DNA from: Auriscalpium vulgare
Taxonomy: Eukaryota; Basidiomycota; Agaricomycetes; Russulales; Auriscalpiaceae
Reading direction: 5' to 3'
Length of the DNA stretch: 64,000 nucleotides
NCBI GenBank assembly: GCA_019915015.1
Contig: JAHBBC010000010.1
Coordinates: 1,240,001-1,304,000, forward strand
Of the stretch, positions 1 through 12,418 are shown in pieces. Position numbers and translations under genes: made by a program. How positions within the stretch are numbered: position 1 is the first letter of the stretch; the number at the start of each line of letters is the position of its first letter. A model generated the notes under the pieces. It saw only the letters and a list, made by a program, of their open reading frames with translations. It was not told the origin of the DNA and made no database searches.

Positions 1-206
1 ACGTGCGGCGAGTCGCCTACAGCTAATTATCGTGGGAACGTCGTCCATGACTCTTTGTGGCGGCCTCAGCCTCGCCTGCTCCAGCACCCGGCTTGTCCTC
101 CCCCGTCTGCACCCCCGCCCGACATCGAGCACCCGCGCCCGCACACCGCCCGCACCCGCCCTCCACACACCCCGCACACCCGCACCGCACACCCGCACCG
201 CCCACC

Positions 207-355
207 ATGAGCCAGACCACCGCCTTCCGCGCCCCGTCGCCTTTCTTCCGGCACCGCCCCCTCGGGCGCGCCCCCAGCCCCCCGACGTGGGCGTGCTACG
301 AGCAGATCCACGCGCTCGGCGGCGACAACTCCGCCTCGGACGACTCGGACGACGG

Positions 356-386
<31 letters not shown>

Positions 387-994
387 TCGTCCTCGGACGC
401 GGCCGCGTCGTGCGACGACAGCGCGTGCTCCGAGGACGGCGAGGACTACGCCGGCGCGGGGCACGGCAACGGCGCGGCGGCCGTCGACGGCATGGACATG
501 GACGAGGCGGGCGATGCGGAGAAGAAGGCGCACGCGCAGAAGGATAAGGGCAAGCAGCGCGCGGTCGAGCCGGCCGTCGTGCTCGAGGCGCAGCAGCGCC
601 GCAGGAGGCGCCACCGCCAGCGCCGCCAGCCGGCCGTGACGCTGCGGCCCATCCTCACCATCCAGCGCAGCCAGGGCTTCGTGTGGAACCAGGTCCGTGC
701 CCGTGCGCGCAGTCACCTCGTATGCGCACCCGCTGATCGCCGTCCTTGCGTGCAGGATCTCTTTGTCCCTCCGTATATCAAGGATCGCTGTGCGTATGCG
801 TTTCTCTCGCTTCGGCCTTGCCGCTAAAACGTGGTGGCCATGTGTTCCTAGACGTCGCTTCCACCTCCCCGCCGAACTCGACAGGATTCTTCTCGACATC
901 CGCCTCATCCACCAACTCCGCGCTCGAGAACTACGAGATCGAGGTCGTAGAGATCCGGGTGCGGGAGGGCGAGCTCGACGACATCATCCCCTGA
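207..994 (+). CDS. conserved fungal protein with acidic low-complexity region
   Basis: Three exons: 207-692, 756-789 and 852-994. The introns of 63 and 62 nt begin gtccgt/gtgcgt and end cag/tag, and the joins keep one frame, giving 220 aa. Residues about 45-75 are a run of Asp and Ser; residues 130-150 are Arg-rich and nuclear-signal-like. The C-terminal 60 residues (DLFVPPYIKDRY through the SPPNS motif to VEIRVREGELDDIIP) are ordered and look like the conserved part. I know of no function for this family. The ATG at 207 (CCACCATGAGC) has good context; the open frame continues upstream only to non-ATG starts. The composition (acidic tract plus basic tract) suggests a nuclear protein, which is inference only. 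Confidence 0.75.
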
Positions 995-1316
995 GCGTAG
1001 CGGCTTATCGTCGGAACGTTGCACGAAGCCAAGCTGCCTCTTTTTCCTCCTTCTAAACATCGTTCCGTGGTAGTTCGTGAAATCCGGGCTTGTTCTTCTT
1101 CTTCGATGGTCCTCTTATCTAGCTTTCGCTGTTCCGTAGAGACGATCTGGTTCCCAGTTCCTGTACTCTTCTATCTCCGGCCCCGACTACCTTTACACTT
1201 TGACTGTATCATGCTATCCCCGGAATCGTCCTCAGCTCGTAGACGTTACATAACCTGACCGAGCCGGCGAACATAAATAATGAATATGTGTACATGCTGA
1301 AGGAACGCGAATGGCC
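995..1316. other. intergenic, convergent 3' ends
   Basis: This 322-bp stretch lies between two convergent stop codons and should hold both 3' UTRs. It has AT-rich patches such as acataaataatgaatatg near 1270. I see no gene in it. Confidence 0.6.
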
Positions 1317-3545
1317 TCAAACCGTCGCCAGCAGCTCGTCTTCCACCTCTCGCGCACGCATGCGCTCCTTGCGCTCCTTCCGTTCTTCTGTGTCATCGCG
1401 GTCCTGCTGCTTGCGCACCCTATCCGACTTCTCGCGCTCGCGCTCGCGCACCGCCTCCGTCTCGCGCGAGAGGATATACGACGGCTTCATCTCCGGCTTG
1501 TAGTCCAGGCGGCGCTTCACGTAGAACGCCATGTAGATGGGCGAGGACGGCGGATTGAGCACCGCAGCGAGCGTGGATGGGGTCACTCTGCCGAGACCGT
1601 CAGCGCTGTGTCCGAAACTTAATCGCAGCGCGCTCACTTTTCGTCATCAAAGCGATACCACTGAGCGAACAAGTCAACATTGCAGCACATCTGTTCACAT
1701 GCATGACGTACTGCGTCCTGATACCGAGCAAAGTTTGTGTAGTGCCCGTTGTCAATCTGGCCCTCGTGGTTGATCACCGCGAACAGATCGTACTCGTAAA
1801 GCACTTCGGGGCCCGGATATCTGTCCACAGTCAGCATCGTGTATGAGCGACAACGCACGAGGCGTACTGGAAGATGACATTCGGATCGGCGTTCGGATTG
1901 CTCTCGACGGCGGCAGTGGTATATGGCCCCATGTTGATCGTCGCCGGTATGCGCACGGGCGCGTCGATCTTGACGGTGCCTTTGTCGCCGGCACGCTGTT
2001 CAAATCGCTGGTGGAGGATAAGCGGGCTGGATCCCGCTCGGCATCCGATGACCCACCTTGAACTGGAAAGATAGCACGGGCGGAAGCTTGCGTATCGACA
2101 GGCGTTTGCTCGCCTCCTACGTTCGTCAGCGTGACTTTCTGCTCGTAATGAAACAGCCCACCTGGGTGAGTTTCCCGCAATGTGGACATGTGTATTCCTT
2201 GGGCCCGAGCTTCTCCGGCGTCGTGTATCTACGAAGCCCCCCATGTCAGCACCCTCGGACCGACTGCAGGCAGCACCATACCGCTTGAGACAGCCCGCGA
2301 GCGAGTTCATGCCGGTGCCCAGGCCGAGGCTGATATCCAAGCACGGGTCGATGGTCTCGTTGACGTTGCCGCAGCGCTCGCAGCGCACGTCGCTCTGCAG
2401 CTGGCCGGCAAACGTGCTGTGCACGATGCAGTTGCACGACACGTTCGTCGAGCCGCGCGACGACGCGTGCAGCGCGTTGAGCAGCGCGATGAGGCACTCG
2501 TGCGCGTCCTGCTGCGCGTAGCCCGAGAGCGCGGACGCCGCGCGCCACGTCAGCGCGAGGAGCGACGTCGGGCCGAACGGGCTCGCCGCGGGCGAGTACA
2601 CCTCCGCGAAGAGCTTGTCCAGCTCGCACGACGTGCAGTCCTTCTCGGTCTTGCACGAGCGGTGGTTGTGCTTGTCGCTGAGGAAGAAGTTGCGCAGCAA
2701 CGGGTTGTGCACGAAGGACTGGAGGATGACGTTGAGGAAGCATGTCTGCCCGAGGTTCAAGAACCCGCGACGAGCTGCGGGATGGTCGGTTTGCGGGCAT
2801 GGTGTGCGGCGCGGTGAGACGCACCTTGGCATGGCAAAGGCACGGTCTGCTCAAGCGCTGCGACGTCGGATGGTGTAGGAGTCCATGAGCGGTACGTTTC
2901 GCGAGGCCGCTTCGCCACTGCACAGAGCATGAGTAGAGTTTCGGCTGGCCAGTCTGGACGACGTACCCTGAAACCTGGTATCCTTCTCCTCCACGGACAG
3001 CACTGTTGCGTGGAACAGAGAATCAAAAGCCGGCTCGTAGATGAAGTCGTCGCACTCGATGCAGAACACCGCGCCTGACTTGGCATCCGTGCCTGCGTGC
3101 GTCAGACGTCGCGATGGTGACATGGAGACGGGGACACACAGAATAGATGCTCTTCGTCTCTGAGATGTTCAGCTACATGCTCGTCTTTCCAGCAGCCTGC
3201 GTACGAGCAGTGTAGGCACACGAAGGGTCTCGCGATGGTCAGGGCGCAGGTTCCACACACTGGAGACGCGATCTGTGCACACGAAGCTGAGTAAGGGGTC
3301 GATCTTGCATGGAGAGTAGAACTGACCTTTCTACGCTTCACAGGACGCAGCGCCTCGTGTTGGCGTCGAACGCCCCACGCGACAGCGGTCTTGAACTTGC
3401 GGAGGAGCGCACCCTTGGTCGCCGAGTCGACGAAGGCGTCTGCGACGTGTGGACATCGTTGCGGGTCCGGACCGTCCATCGAGGTAATACTGTCGAGCGA
3501 GCTGGCGACAGGAAGAAGGCTGGGGGTTGGCGACGACGCAGCCAT
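1317..3545 (-). CDS. UBP8: ubiquitin carboxyl-terminal hydrolase of the SAGA complex (Ubp8/USP22 type)
   Basis: The SAGA deubiquitinase removes ubiquitin from histone H2B in the nucleus. Ten short introns can be placed; the first four are 3273-3326, 3093-3139, 2918-2966 and 2775-2824, and all joins keep frame. The N-terminal part is a ZnF-UBP zinc finger (CPHVADAF..., CGTCALTIARPFVCLHC, FCIECDDFIYEP). The USP domain follows: Cys box NLGQTCFLNVILQ, QQDAHE box, zinc-binding pairs CERC and CPHC, KLPPVLSFQFKRFE, and His box GHYTNFARYQDAWYRFDD. The tail after the catalytic domain is rich in Glu/Arg/Lys (about 1320-1470). The first ATG is at 3545; a longer frame starts only at a GTG. It is divergent from the HIT gene, with 155 bp between the starts. 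All catalytic boxes are intact. Confidence 0.93.
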
Positions 3546-3700
3546 TGTGAGCGCGCGCGCTGTGGCCGTCACTACAGCCGATCGCTCAGCGTGCCGGCAG
3601 CCGGGCCGGAGGCGTTGTTTGTGCGTGTTAGGATCGGAAGGTCTTGGACAACAACCGTCAACATCGCGGTTGTCGACACGTCCGACTCTATGACCTGTCT
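3546..3700. promoter_or_regulatory. bidirectional promoter between UBP8 and the HIT gene
   Basis: Only 155 bp separate the two divergent start codons, so both promoters and 5' UTRs must lie here or overlap the neighbouring coding regions. No TATA box was recognised. This is inferred from gene layout alone. Confidence 0.45.
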
Positions 3701-4429
3701 ATGACTCTCTCTTCTTGTCTCCGGCCAAGGGCAGAAGACACCTCTGAACATGTTTCTGGTGAATGTCTTGAGAACTGCACGTTCTGCCATGTGTCGTCCA
3801 AGAACGGGTTTCAGGTCGTCTACGAGGCATGCCCCGCCGTCTTCGGAGAGTGCAAAGATCTCATCGTCTGCTAGAATACCGATTTCATTGCATTCCAAGA
3901 TCGCAGCCCGGCTGCCGAGCATCATCTTCTGGTTGTCCCTCGGAGGCACATAGGTATTCAGAATGACAAACTTCGTCGGCTACCATGCTAACGGCGGTCA
4001 GGTAGCGTGAAGGTTCTTCGACAAGCCGACGTCCCTCTGGGTAGGCGATCAGGTTCCTTGGATGAAACCTGCTGATGATGTCCGGCAGTCAAGCAGATGG
4101 AAGAGATCGGCCACGCCTGTCTGGATGACCTTCAAGTGCCGCCGACTCGACGCAGGTAAGCACGCCCCGGTGCCTGTCCCACCTTACACACACTTACTCA
4201 TCTCTCATCTACGGCCAGGATGGGGTTTCACATCCCGCCATTCAATAGCGTCGATCACCTCCATCTTCACGTCCTCGGGCTGCCCTTCCGTAACTGGCTG
4301 GTTCGTCACAAATACCCGATCGTGGCCGGCATACACGGACATGTCAAGGGTTACAGCTGGTTCGCCGAGGTTTCTCAAACAGTTCAGATCCTACAAAACG
4401 GTGATTCTATCAAAGTGAATTGCTGTTGA
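3701..4429 (+). CDS. HIT-domain (histidine triad) nucleotide-binding protein
   Basis: HIT proteins hydrolyse or transfer nucleotidyl groups using a histidine triad. Five exons: 3701-3826, 3875-3953, 4002-4040, 4089-4155 and 4219-4429, giving 173 aa. The CTFCHV motif lies near the N-terminus, then DFIAFQDRSPAAEHHLLVVP, and the triad NSVDHLHLHVLG near residue 114. The first intron (3827-3874) appears to use a GC..AG pair: splicing there restores QVVYE-NTDFIAFQDRSP, the usual HIT spacing, while a GTCGTC donor 12 nt upstream would delete VVYE. The first three introns are each 48 nt. The ATG at 3701 is the nearest plausible start; an in-frame alternative lies at 3644. The stop lies 71 bp from the convergent VIT-VWA gene. 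Confidence 0.85.
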
Positions 4430-4500
4430 TTACATGGACCGCCGAGCACGGCACTCCGCATACATTCTCCGTCCCCGTCGGCCACATCGCCTCGACCAAC

Positions 4501-7420
4501 TCAAGCTATCGCCCTCTCCGCCCGTTTGATCAATCGATTGAGCTCCCGTTCCTTCATCTTCGTCCCCAGATACTCCAGCATCTTGGCGCACATCGCCTCA
4601 AGAAGGTCCGGTTGGCCGATCATTGTCTTCTTGATGAATTCAAGAGCAAGCGCGGTCGCCCAAAGATTTTCTTCGACGCCCAACGTATTCTCGTCCATGG
4701 CCTTTTGTCCGACAATGCTTTCCAGCTCCGCACTACGCGCGAATGATCCGTTGAAGGACTGCAGTCCGATCAACTGTGCGACCTTGGGTTCGAGCTGAGG
4801 CGGGGCGGCGACCTGTGGGCGACCGGCATCCTGTTGGCGACGTAGACGGACCTCCGGTGACGGGCCGCGGTTGCTCTGCCGTGTGGGAGGCTCTACTCCC
4901 CTTCGACGTGGCGGATGTGGGGGCTCATCCCAGTCGGAGTCGTGGCTCATCAACGTGCTCATGGTCGAGTGCGACCAGACGCTCTCCCCATCGCTATCTC
5001 CTCCGTCCCCATCGCCGTCTCTATACCCTCCATCGTCGCCGTCATCCTGGTCGGAACCGGTGGCGTCGCCATCGTCCTGCGTGGGAGTGCCCGCTCGGGA
5101 TGCACTCTGCGATGGCATTCCCCCTGGCATAGTACGAGGCGGCTCGGACGATCGCGAGGACTCCCACACCAAATTGAATATGCTAGTAACGGCGTCGACG
5201 GCCATCCCAGCATAGTCACCCCAGGTATACGCCTGCACAACCGTGGTGTCGATCCTGGACTGCTGTCCTGAGCGCACCCTGCGTGCCCTCCAGCGTGCCC
5301 CCTTATACACGGCGACGAACGACGTGAACTCGCTCACGAGTTGGTACGCCACTCCAAGACGGATGATCTCGGCCTTCTTGCGCTCCTCAAGCGACGTGTT
5401 CTCCACGAGTGGAGGGGTCGTTCTAGCTTCGCGGAGGTCGAAAATCATGTTGCGGGCGGCGAGGCAGTGGATGGGGAGCCCGTCGCCGTCTCCCGATGAA
5501 TATTTTTTGAAGATCTGGACACTGACGGGGATCTCCAACACCTTACCCGTTCCTCCGATGCGCGCCTTTAATACAACCCGCTTCGGGATCGTCTTCGTCT
5601 TCAATATAGCATATACAACCTGCCGCTGGTTGCTGTACAATTTCTCGATGGAAGGCGGCGTTTGCTGAACGGGCCAGATACGCGGGTCAGTGGGTGAGCT
5701 GTGATGGCTGTCCAGTCCCCAGTCGATGGTGACATTGTCGGCGACTCGATGCATCCCAGCAAGCATGAGCTTAAAGCACTTGGGAAGGATTTCTGTATGG
5801 TCCACGGCGAGAAAGCATATGCCGTTGCCTGCCCTGGCGATGCCTTCGCACATCGCTGTCGAAACGGTTTTCCCTACGCCTATCGTGAAGACTCGGACTG
5901 GTGCTTCACGCGAGCTTGCTCGCACCGCTTGCGCTACCGCGGCTATCGAATTGTCCAAGCCATAAGCCTACAAGCCGGTCAATAACAACTCTTTGCAGCT
6001 AGAGTAGCAGAAGCGTACTTCACCATCTGTGAGAACAAACACCGTCGTGGGTCTCGTTCTGTCCCTCTCTCCGAAGACCTTTTCAAGTGCAGACTCGATT
6101 TCCGTTCCGCCGTAATTCGCATCCATCGCATTGACATGTCTGGCCTAAGATAAAGACCGAATACTTAAATAGACGAACGGATCGCTACTGGCGCACATAC
6201 CGCCTCCGCGCCAGATGTTTCGTCGTAGGTCCGATGATGGACCCACACCGCATCACAAGTAGTCCCGAAGCTGTAAATGTTGAAACTGACACCCGCGTAG
6301 GCCGGCAAGGCCTTGAGAAGGTAAGACAAAGCCGTCTTGGCCGCCTCCATGCGATTTTCTTGGCCCATACTGCCACTTCGGTCCACCAGGAACAAGTACT
6401 CTTGATTCGCCACGCTTCCAATATTGTATTTGGGCACGACGGCTAGCTGGATGGCCACCGTACCCCTCGCCTTGTCAGGCTCAGCAAATGCGCGTGATTG
6501 GTCCATTTTTTCGGCCTGTATCACGAGCACGAAGTCGCTTTCCAAGAAGGACTCGGATTCTACCCTCCCAGTCCAGCGGCGATGAGAGTCTCTGCCGTAG
6601 TGTGTCTTGTAGGATCGTAAGTTCAAGTCCTTTCCATGGCTGGGGCTGGACACGTCCACCAGTTCTCCGGCAGTCTGGATGAAGGCTTCGATGCGGAGAC
6701 GAGTGCCGCTAGACGCAGACGCCGCGTCCTGCATCTGTGGTGGAGGTGTGCCATAGCGCATCGCGCCGATGGCCATGGGGAGCTGGAAGCGGACTTCGCT
6801 GGCCGAAGCGTTGTCCATCAAGACCATGACGCACTGAGCAAACTTGGTGAGCACTTCGACCGCATATGTGAGCATTCCTTGATGCACTTACGGTCAGCCT
6901 CGTGGTCACAGTCGCCCTGGGAGGGATAGATCCTACGGAGATCGTGAAGACTAGATTGTTTGCGGTCAGGTTCGCTTCATCACTTCGATAAGGCGGAAAC
7001 ATACTATCGTCGCAAGCCCACGTCACTAGGGCTGCCTCCTGTCCTGTGGCCACAGCAGCGTCGAATTCTGCCTTCGCCTGGTCCCGCTCCTTCGCCACAC
7101 CGATGAGGAAGCCGCCGTCCGACGATCGCATCTCAAATGCACAGGCAGCCGCGCTGGCTGGCATAGGGACCACATACTTTGCCTGTCCTGTGGCTATGTC
7201 TTGGTCATTAGAAAACGTGTGCCGAAGAACGAACTCCGCAGAAACTGGGGTTGATTTCAGTGAATCCTGTACACATACATAATGAAAGATAGCCGCTCGG
7301 AGCCGACTGACCGTCCACAATCGTCACACTGATTCCAACCTTTCGCAACGTCAGGTGAACGGCGTCATTATTGGGCCCACGATGGAGAAGGGTCGTGGTT
7401 GCTGCTGAGGTGTCGGCCAT
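4501..7420 (-). CDS. VIT and von Willebrand factor A domain protein
   Basis: Related to inter-alpha-trypsin inhibitor heavy-chain-type VIT-VWA proteins, which bind protein partners through a metal site. The N-terminal VIT domain runs from LRKVGISVTIVDVSAEFVLRHTFSND to the Ala/Gly-rich strand with AFEMRSSDGGFLIGVAKER. The VWA domain follows with MIDAS motif DRSGSM, then GGTEIESAL (threonine of the metal site) and FVLTDGEV. The C-terminal third begins with IARAGNGICFLAVD and ends in a long acidic Asp/Gly/Ser linker (about 4900-5150) and a helical tail up to AERAIA. Several introns of 45-60 nt interrupt it; the first resolves with a downstream acceptor so that IVD joins VSAEF. The ATG at 7420 (MADTSAATTT) is the only upstream start. 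No signal peptide is seen, so it is probably intracellular. The substrate is unknown. Confidence 0.88.
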
Positions 7421-8475
7421 CGGTGGATCAAGTTAGCCGCTGGGCTCCCTGGGGAAACAGCTATACAGGCGTCAGCCCGACACCTTGTCCATATAACGGT
7501 CACTGAAAAGCCGCCCGTATACGAGCACGTACGAAGTTGGGCTGCTGATTGCACGCTCGTGGGATACGCATAGCTTCTGCATGCACGAAAGTGGTAACGG
7601 TGGACGTTGAACGGTACGTGGGGACTGCACGCGGACTAGCTTCGCCGACGCATCCACAATGCGCAGTCGGCCACGCCCTTGCGCCCTTGCACTCAGATAT
7701 GAGGCAGCATCTAAGTCTCCAAATCCGCGAAGACGTGGTGGCTGAAGGTTGTGTTCCGCAGCAGTTGACTTCTCCAGATCTTTGAGCGCAGTGCAAGTTT
7801 GCCGCCATCGTGACACGAATCCCCACGCTCTTGCCCTGTTCATTGCGTCAGTCATTGTCAGTCAAGACATCCTGGTGAGACACATATGACCTCTGTGTCT
7901 CACCAGGTTTCGCGGCCATTGGGCAGAAGCCGCGTACTGACCGAGAAGTTCGAAGCAGGAGCCGCCAGCGCTTCACTTCGTGTGACAGCCCGCGCTTATG
8001 GAGTAGCTACAGTTGTAGCTACATTGTGACAATGCTTATATATTTCTCGCACATAAGTACAACGTTGAACGCCAACTAGCCTGAGCACCAAAGGCCTTCG
8101 AAAGCATTCATCGAGCTAGCTTCCAGCTTCAGCTTCAAGCTTCGACGTTCACGTTCAGATATTATCATCGAACGGTTTATGGGCGCCCATATGAGACGTC
8201 TGACCGATCATGAGCTGAAGACAGCTTTGGCCGAAGCCGATGTGGGTGGGTCGGATGAATCATCCTTTCTATCCTCCGGCCATACATAATTTGTATTGCG
8301 GCGACTCGACTGCACACCCTCGAGCTATTTGATGCCCGCCGAAATGTATCTCTATCAGTCACCTTCACCAAGACTCTAGGTCACCATAAAGTTCAACACT
8401 CGTAAGTCGTTGCATGGAACTTGTCGCGTACTTCGCAGCCAAAACTTGCATCCAGTTGACGTCGTGACGCCTCTC
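7421..8475. other. intergenic region with a weak ORF
   Basis: This lies between the start of the VIT-VWA gene and the F-box gene. A minus-strand ATG frame at 7855-7472 (127 aa, starting MTDAMNRARAWGFVSRW) could be a small gene or an upstream exon, but I recognise no family and no clear introns. The AT-rich segment 8020-8170 and the rest show only promoter-like sequence. Confidence 0.4.
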
Positions 8476-10116
8476 ATGCCTCACACACTCCGCACGCCCC
8501 GCACGCCCCATGTCTTCGAACAGTCGTCTGTAACCACTGCCAGTGGCCGGATCGAACGCACGATCCCCGGACATCCCCTTCCTGCCGAACTCTTTCGAGA
8601 AATAGCCCTCTTCCTGCCGTCTACACGAGACGTCGTCACTCTTTCCCTTGTGAATCGCTTGGTTTACCACGCGCTAGCCACACCTGCAATCTACAAAAGC
8701 CGCATCAGATTCAATGGGTGGGATATTGAAGCATGGGAAGATGAAGATCGCGACTCTGGTTGCGGCCTCCTGCAGAGATGGAGGCGGATCGACTCCATTC
8801 ATTCGAGAGCACAGCAGCTGTTCGATGAAGCTGCAGTGGACGGGTACTTTCTGACGTGTCCTTCGGATGTCGCGCCGCCGTCTCCAGACTCTCCGGCCTT
8901 CACATGGGTTGACTGGCAGCCGGACGCCCGCGAAGACGTGTCCGAGGAGGTCCTCCCGCAGCAGGCCACTACAGATCTCGCGCCTGCCATCGATGGCGTT
9001 AAGACTACTGCATGGCTGGAGAATATCAGTTCCGTGCTGCCATCTCTTCTTGTCCATCATCGTGCGTATCTGCTCCCGCCCGTCCTGCCTGGCTTACGTT
9101 TGCCGACAGGCTCCAGAAACGTTCTGCGTTTGACAATTCCCAAATACCGCACGTTGCTGCGTACAATGCTTCGCGCTCTGGCCGAGCTGTGCTTCTCTGT
9201 GCGCCTCACACCTCCAAAGTTACATTTGAACAGTCTTTGGATCGTATTGGACACAGCACCGAGCGCGTGGTTTGAGCGCTGCAGTTTCTGCCTCGCGACG
9301 CTACTTGTACAATGTATGTGCTGGATGTATGCTCTCACGAGTCCTTATTGACCGCGGCTGGTTTTCACAGGCAGTCGCAGCACTCTGGTCGAACTCTTTG
9401 GAGATATAGCAGGAGAACTGAAATCCTCATTGTACCGGAACTTTCGCAGCAATTGGACTGCCTATGAGTTCCACCGCAGTATCTTTACGACTGGTGCTCC
9501 CACCTATCAGCGGGTATCGCGCCGTTACTCTGCGTGCTTCATCATCCAGGCCTTTAGCCACCTCGACCTGCAACTCGACTCTAACTATCACAGTTTGCCA
9601 CTCCTTCCACCATCGCCACCCCCCATCGCACCTGACCTCGCGTACGACTGGCCGTTTGCGCCCGTCCAGAATCGCTTCAGTATTGAACGCCCGTGGCTGG
9701 CCAATGGCGCCTTCGCAACACCTCTGGGCGCGATATCTTCTGCCGCAAGCGAATGGGTGGGATACTACTGCTATTCTCTCGCAGGAAAGGAGCTCAACCG
9801 CGACCCACCCATGAGATTCACTCTCCAGACCCCCGTCCCTCCAATACGTCATCGATGCCCTGTCCTGGATCGCACTCTCATACATTTTGTGGGAGAGGGA
9901 TCAGACGGCGTCGGCAAGTTCTCCTTGCAAGGATCGTGCAACGTCGACGACGGGCTGGTGGATGCGACGAAGACGTACGCGGAGCAAGGAACTACGTGGC
10001 ATTGGGATGGGACAGTCACACCGTACGGGCTGGTAGGAAGATGGGGTGACGAGAACTATGGAGGCTGGTTCTGGATCTGGCCGAAGGATTGGAGTCCGGA
10101 GACTGCGAAATCATAG
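8476..10116 (+). CDS. F-box domain protein (agaricomycete type)
   Basis: F-box proteins usually recruit substrates to SCF ubiquitin ligases. Two exons, 8476-9313 and 9371-10116, with a 57-nt intron (GTATGT...TTTTCACAG) give 527 aa. The F-box motif LPAELFREIALFLPSTRDVVTLSLVNR lies near residues 34-62 (quoted here in part: PAELFREIALFLPS). The C-terminal half carries the pattern DGVGKFSLQG...DGLVDATKTY...W.WDGTVTPYGLVGRWG...GWFWIWPKDW, which I associate with a widespread group of agaricomycete F-box proteins. An in-frame ATG at 8410 would add 22 residues. No target can be inferred. Confidence 0.85.
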
Positions 10117-10586
10117 GGCTGACAATTGTCTTTTACGAACTCAGGCCGCGTTATTTTGTCAATTTACGACTGTGTGCAGCAGCTGCAGTACCTGTTTACT
10201 GTACAGTATGTACTCCTGTAACGCGGTTGCGCATGCGTACAGCAGTGCCGTGATGAGCGGGACCCCAGGAGGCTGCCGCTTGCCTTCTCTTGTCGCGTCC
10301 TCCTCGCACGTCTCGTCCTCACCGGTCACCTCCTTCGCGGCGACGACTACAACGACGATGAGTTTGAACAGACAAACTTGGCAACCTTCCCGCCCCGCCT
10401 CTCGCGCCGAACCAGACGATGGCTTCCGGCCGAGGACTGGCTCTCATGCTGCTGACGGGGCTCCAGCGTCGTTCCAGCATCGTTCCGCTGGGGGAGACGA
10501 GAACATGCGTACGGCCACAAGTTTGCGCTACCTTCTATGCTCATCATCGACGTCTAGAAACTTCGCTTCACCCTGGTCCCATCAAG
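10117..10586. other. intergenic, presumed promoter and 5' UTR
   Basis: This 470-bp stretch lies between the F-box gene stop and the Ser-rich gene ATG. A frame in phase with the downstream gene is open from an ATG at 10419, but its composition is unlike the protein that follows. I see no other feature. Confidence 0.4.
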
Positions 10587-11939
10587 ATGCTCAACGTCAA
10601 CGGATTAAAGAAGCCCAGGTCCGCGTCGACGTCTGCGACCAGAGCTGGGGACGACCGCGCGCCATCGCGTGGCCCCACTCAAAGATCGTGGTCCCCTCAG
10701 CTTCAAGGTGCACCATCCCACCCTGCCATGCAGACTTCTCTGTCCATCTCGCCTTTCGGTTCTCGCAATCCAATGGGAGCGCCTTTCACCTTCAAGGCCC
10801 CGTCTCTCCCTTCTGCGAAGTCAGCCGAGCACTCCGTAGACCAAAAAGCAGCGCATATACCCAGCTCCGACTCTATCTCGAGGCTTCCCCGCGAGCGAAG
10901 CGTCAATCTGTCGAACCCTTCCCACCGACTCTCTATCGACGCCTTCGCTCCTGGACGTCTGAGACACTCCAGCACCTCCCTAGAGAGTATTCCGGAGGCG
11001 GAGGACAGCGGCTACTTTTCTACGCCCAGCGACTCCAAGATGTCCGATGAGCAGCTGCCTTTCAACCACTTCGTCCCCACGCGCACCAGTTCTCTTGCTG
11101 CCCCATCCGCCGAGAACGGCCCCACATTGAAACATCCTTCTCCCAAACGCCCCGCCGAAGCATTCGAGTCCGAAGAGGCCGATATGCTGTCTACGAGTGC
11201 GTCTCACAAGCGTATCAGAGCTTCACTGTCCAGTCATGACACCTACCCATACCCTGCCGATGACGCCCCTGCGGATCGCTACACGGGCGACGCCAGCCCG
11301 CGTAGCTCCTACAACCCCCAGGAGCCCACCGAAGACGCATATACCCAGGTGCCCTCGTTCTTCAACAAGAACGCCTCGAACGTCACACCTCTCCGCTCCG
11401 CGGCGCAGTCTGTGCCGCCCTCGCACGCGCTTGGTGGTGTCCTCGGGCTCGCCCTTTCGGACGCCGACCTCGCGCGCTATACCGAGCTACACGAGGCCGC
11501 GTGCAAGAAGTGGACCGAGGCGACGCTCGAGCAGTGGCACGCTGGTGCAGACGAGCTCACAGCCAAATTCGGACAGATGCTGAACATGGTCTAGCCTTCG
11601 CACCTTGCATCTCCCTGACACTTGCTGACTTTCGGTATGCTCAGGCTAAAGATCATATGACGTGCGTATCTCGCTTCCTCGCGCGGTTCAGATGATGCCG
11701 CATACAACTGACACCCTCCCCACGCCTGACACTATTCTCGAACGTCTGGATCGATCTGCACTGCTAGCGAGAAGATGAACATCTACAGCACGCTGCACAG
11801 GAAGCTGTCCGACCATCGCGCTGCTCTCAGCACTCGCACTGAATCTCTCCGAGGCGCAAAAGGCGCATTGGTGCGCGATAGCACCAGTGTCATCGGCTCT
11901 GCTCGACTGCAGGCCGTGCAAGGCGAGATGGGCAACTAG
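10587..11939 (+). CDS. Ser/Pro-rich protein with conserved C-terminal helical domain
   Basis: Exon 1 (10587-11588) appears to end at a stop just after MLNM, but a GTCTAG donor there leads through an intron (11589-11644) to a 17-nt exon (11645-11661), a second intron (11662-11767) and exon 11768-11939. The result is 396 aa, and the joined stretch NMAKDHMTEKMNIYSTLHRKL continues the helix. The first 200 residues are disordered and Ser-rich, with HKRIR and similar basic patches. The last 120 residues contain DADLARYTELHEAACKKWTE and the coil of the two small exons, and look conserved. The function is not recognised. The ATG at 10587 (MLNVNGLKKPRSAST) is preferred; 10419 is an in-frame alternative. 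Confidence 0.75.
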
Positions 11940-12418
11940 GGTTGGACTAAGGTATCGTATCAGCAGCGCGGCTTTCTCTTCGCATGCGTCTGAGCTTCCC
12001 GCTGGCTCTGTGTGTGATGACTGTTGTTCAAGGACGAGTGTGGACTCTGGACTTCGCTTCAAGTTACCTACCGCTGTTCTCGGATTTTCTTCTGTCTTTG
12101 TAACTATCGTTCCTCGCCGCCCGGACCTGCCATGCCATCTTGACCGTCAGGATTAGCCTCACACATGTATCCTCACTTTGTGTATCACAATCGCACGCCG
12201 TTGCATGATGATTGAACGAAGACTTTATATTCTCGCAAAACAGCAATAAGTACAGTCGAGAACGTCAGTAGTCGTAAGTCGTCAGTAATATTCGTCAATA
12301 TAAACATAGAATTGATGATGGATGGATGGGTTGGATGGATGGAATATTGGGTTGGTGATGGATGAGGTATCGCAAATGAAGTGGGAAAGAAAGGAAACAA
12401 GAGATCGATCGACACCGT
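11940..12418. other. intergenic between convergent genes, with GGAT-rich simple repeat
   Basis: This 479-bp stretch separates two convergent genes. It includes a short degenerate repeat of gatgga/ttggatgg units at about 12313-12365. No coding potential was recognised; it should hold both 3' UTRs. Confidence 0.5.

Noticed and set aside
66..908. Long minus-strand open frame opposite the first gene
   Set aside because: It is the GC-bias shadow of the real plus-strand exons, crosses their introns and has no family features.
3546..3572. UBP8 start at 3572
   Set aside because: The codon there is GTG; the first ATG in frame is at 3545.
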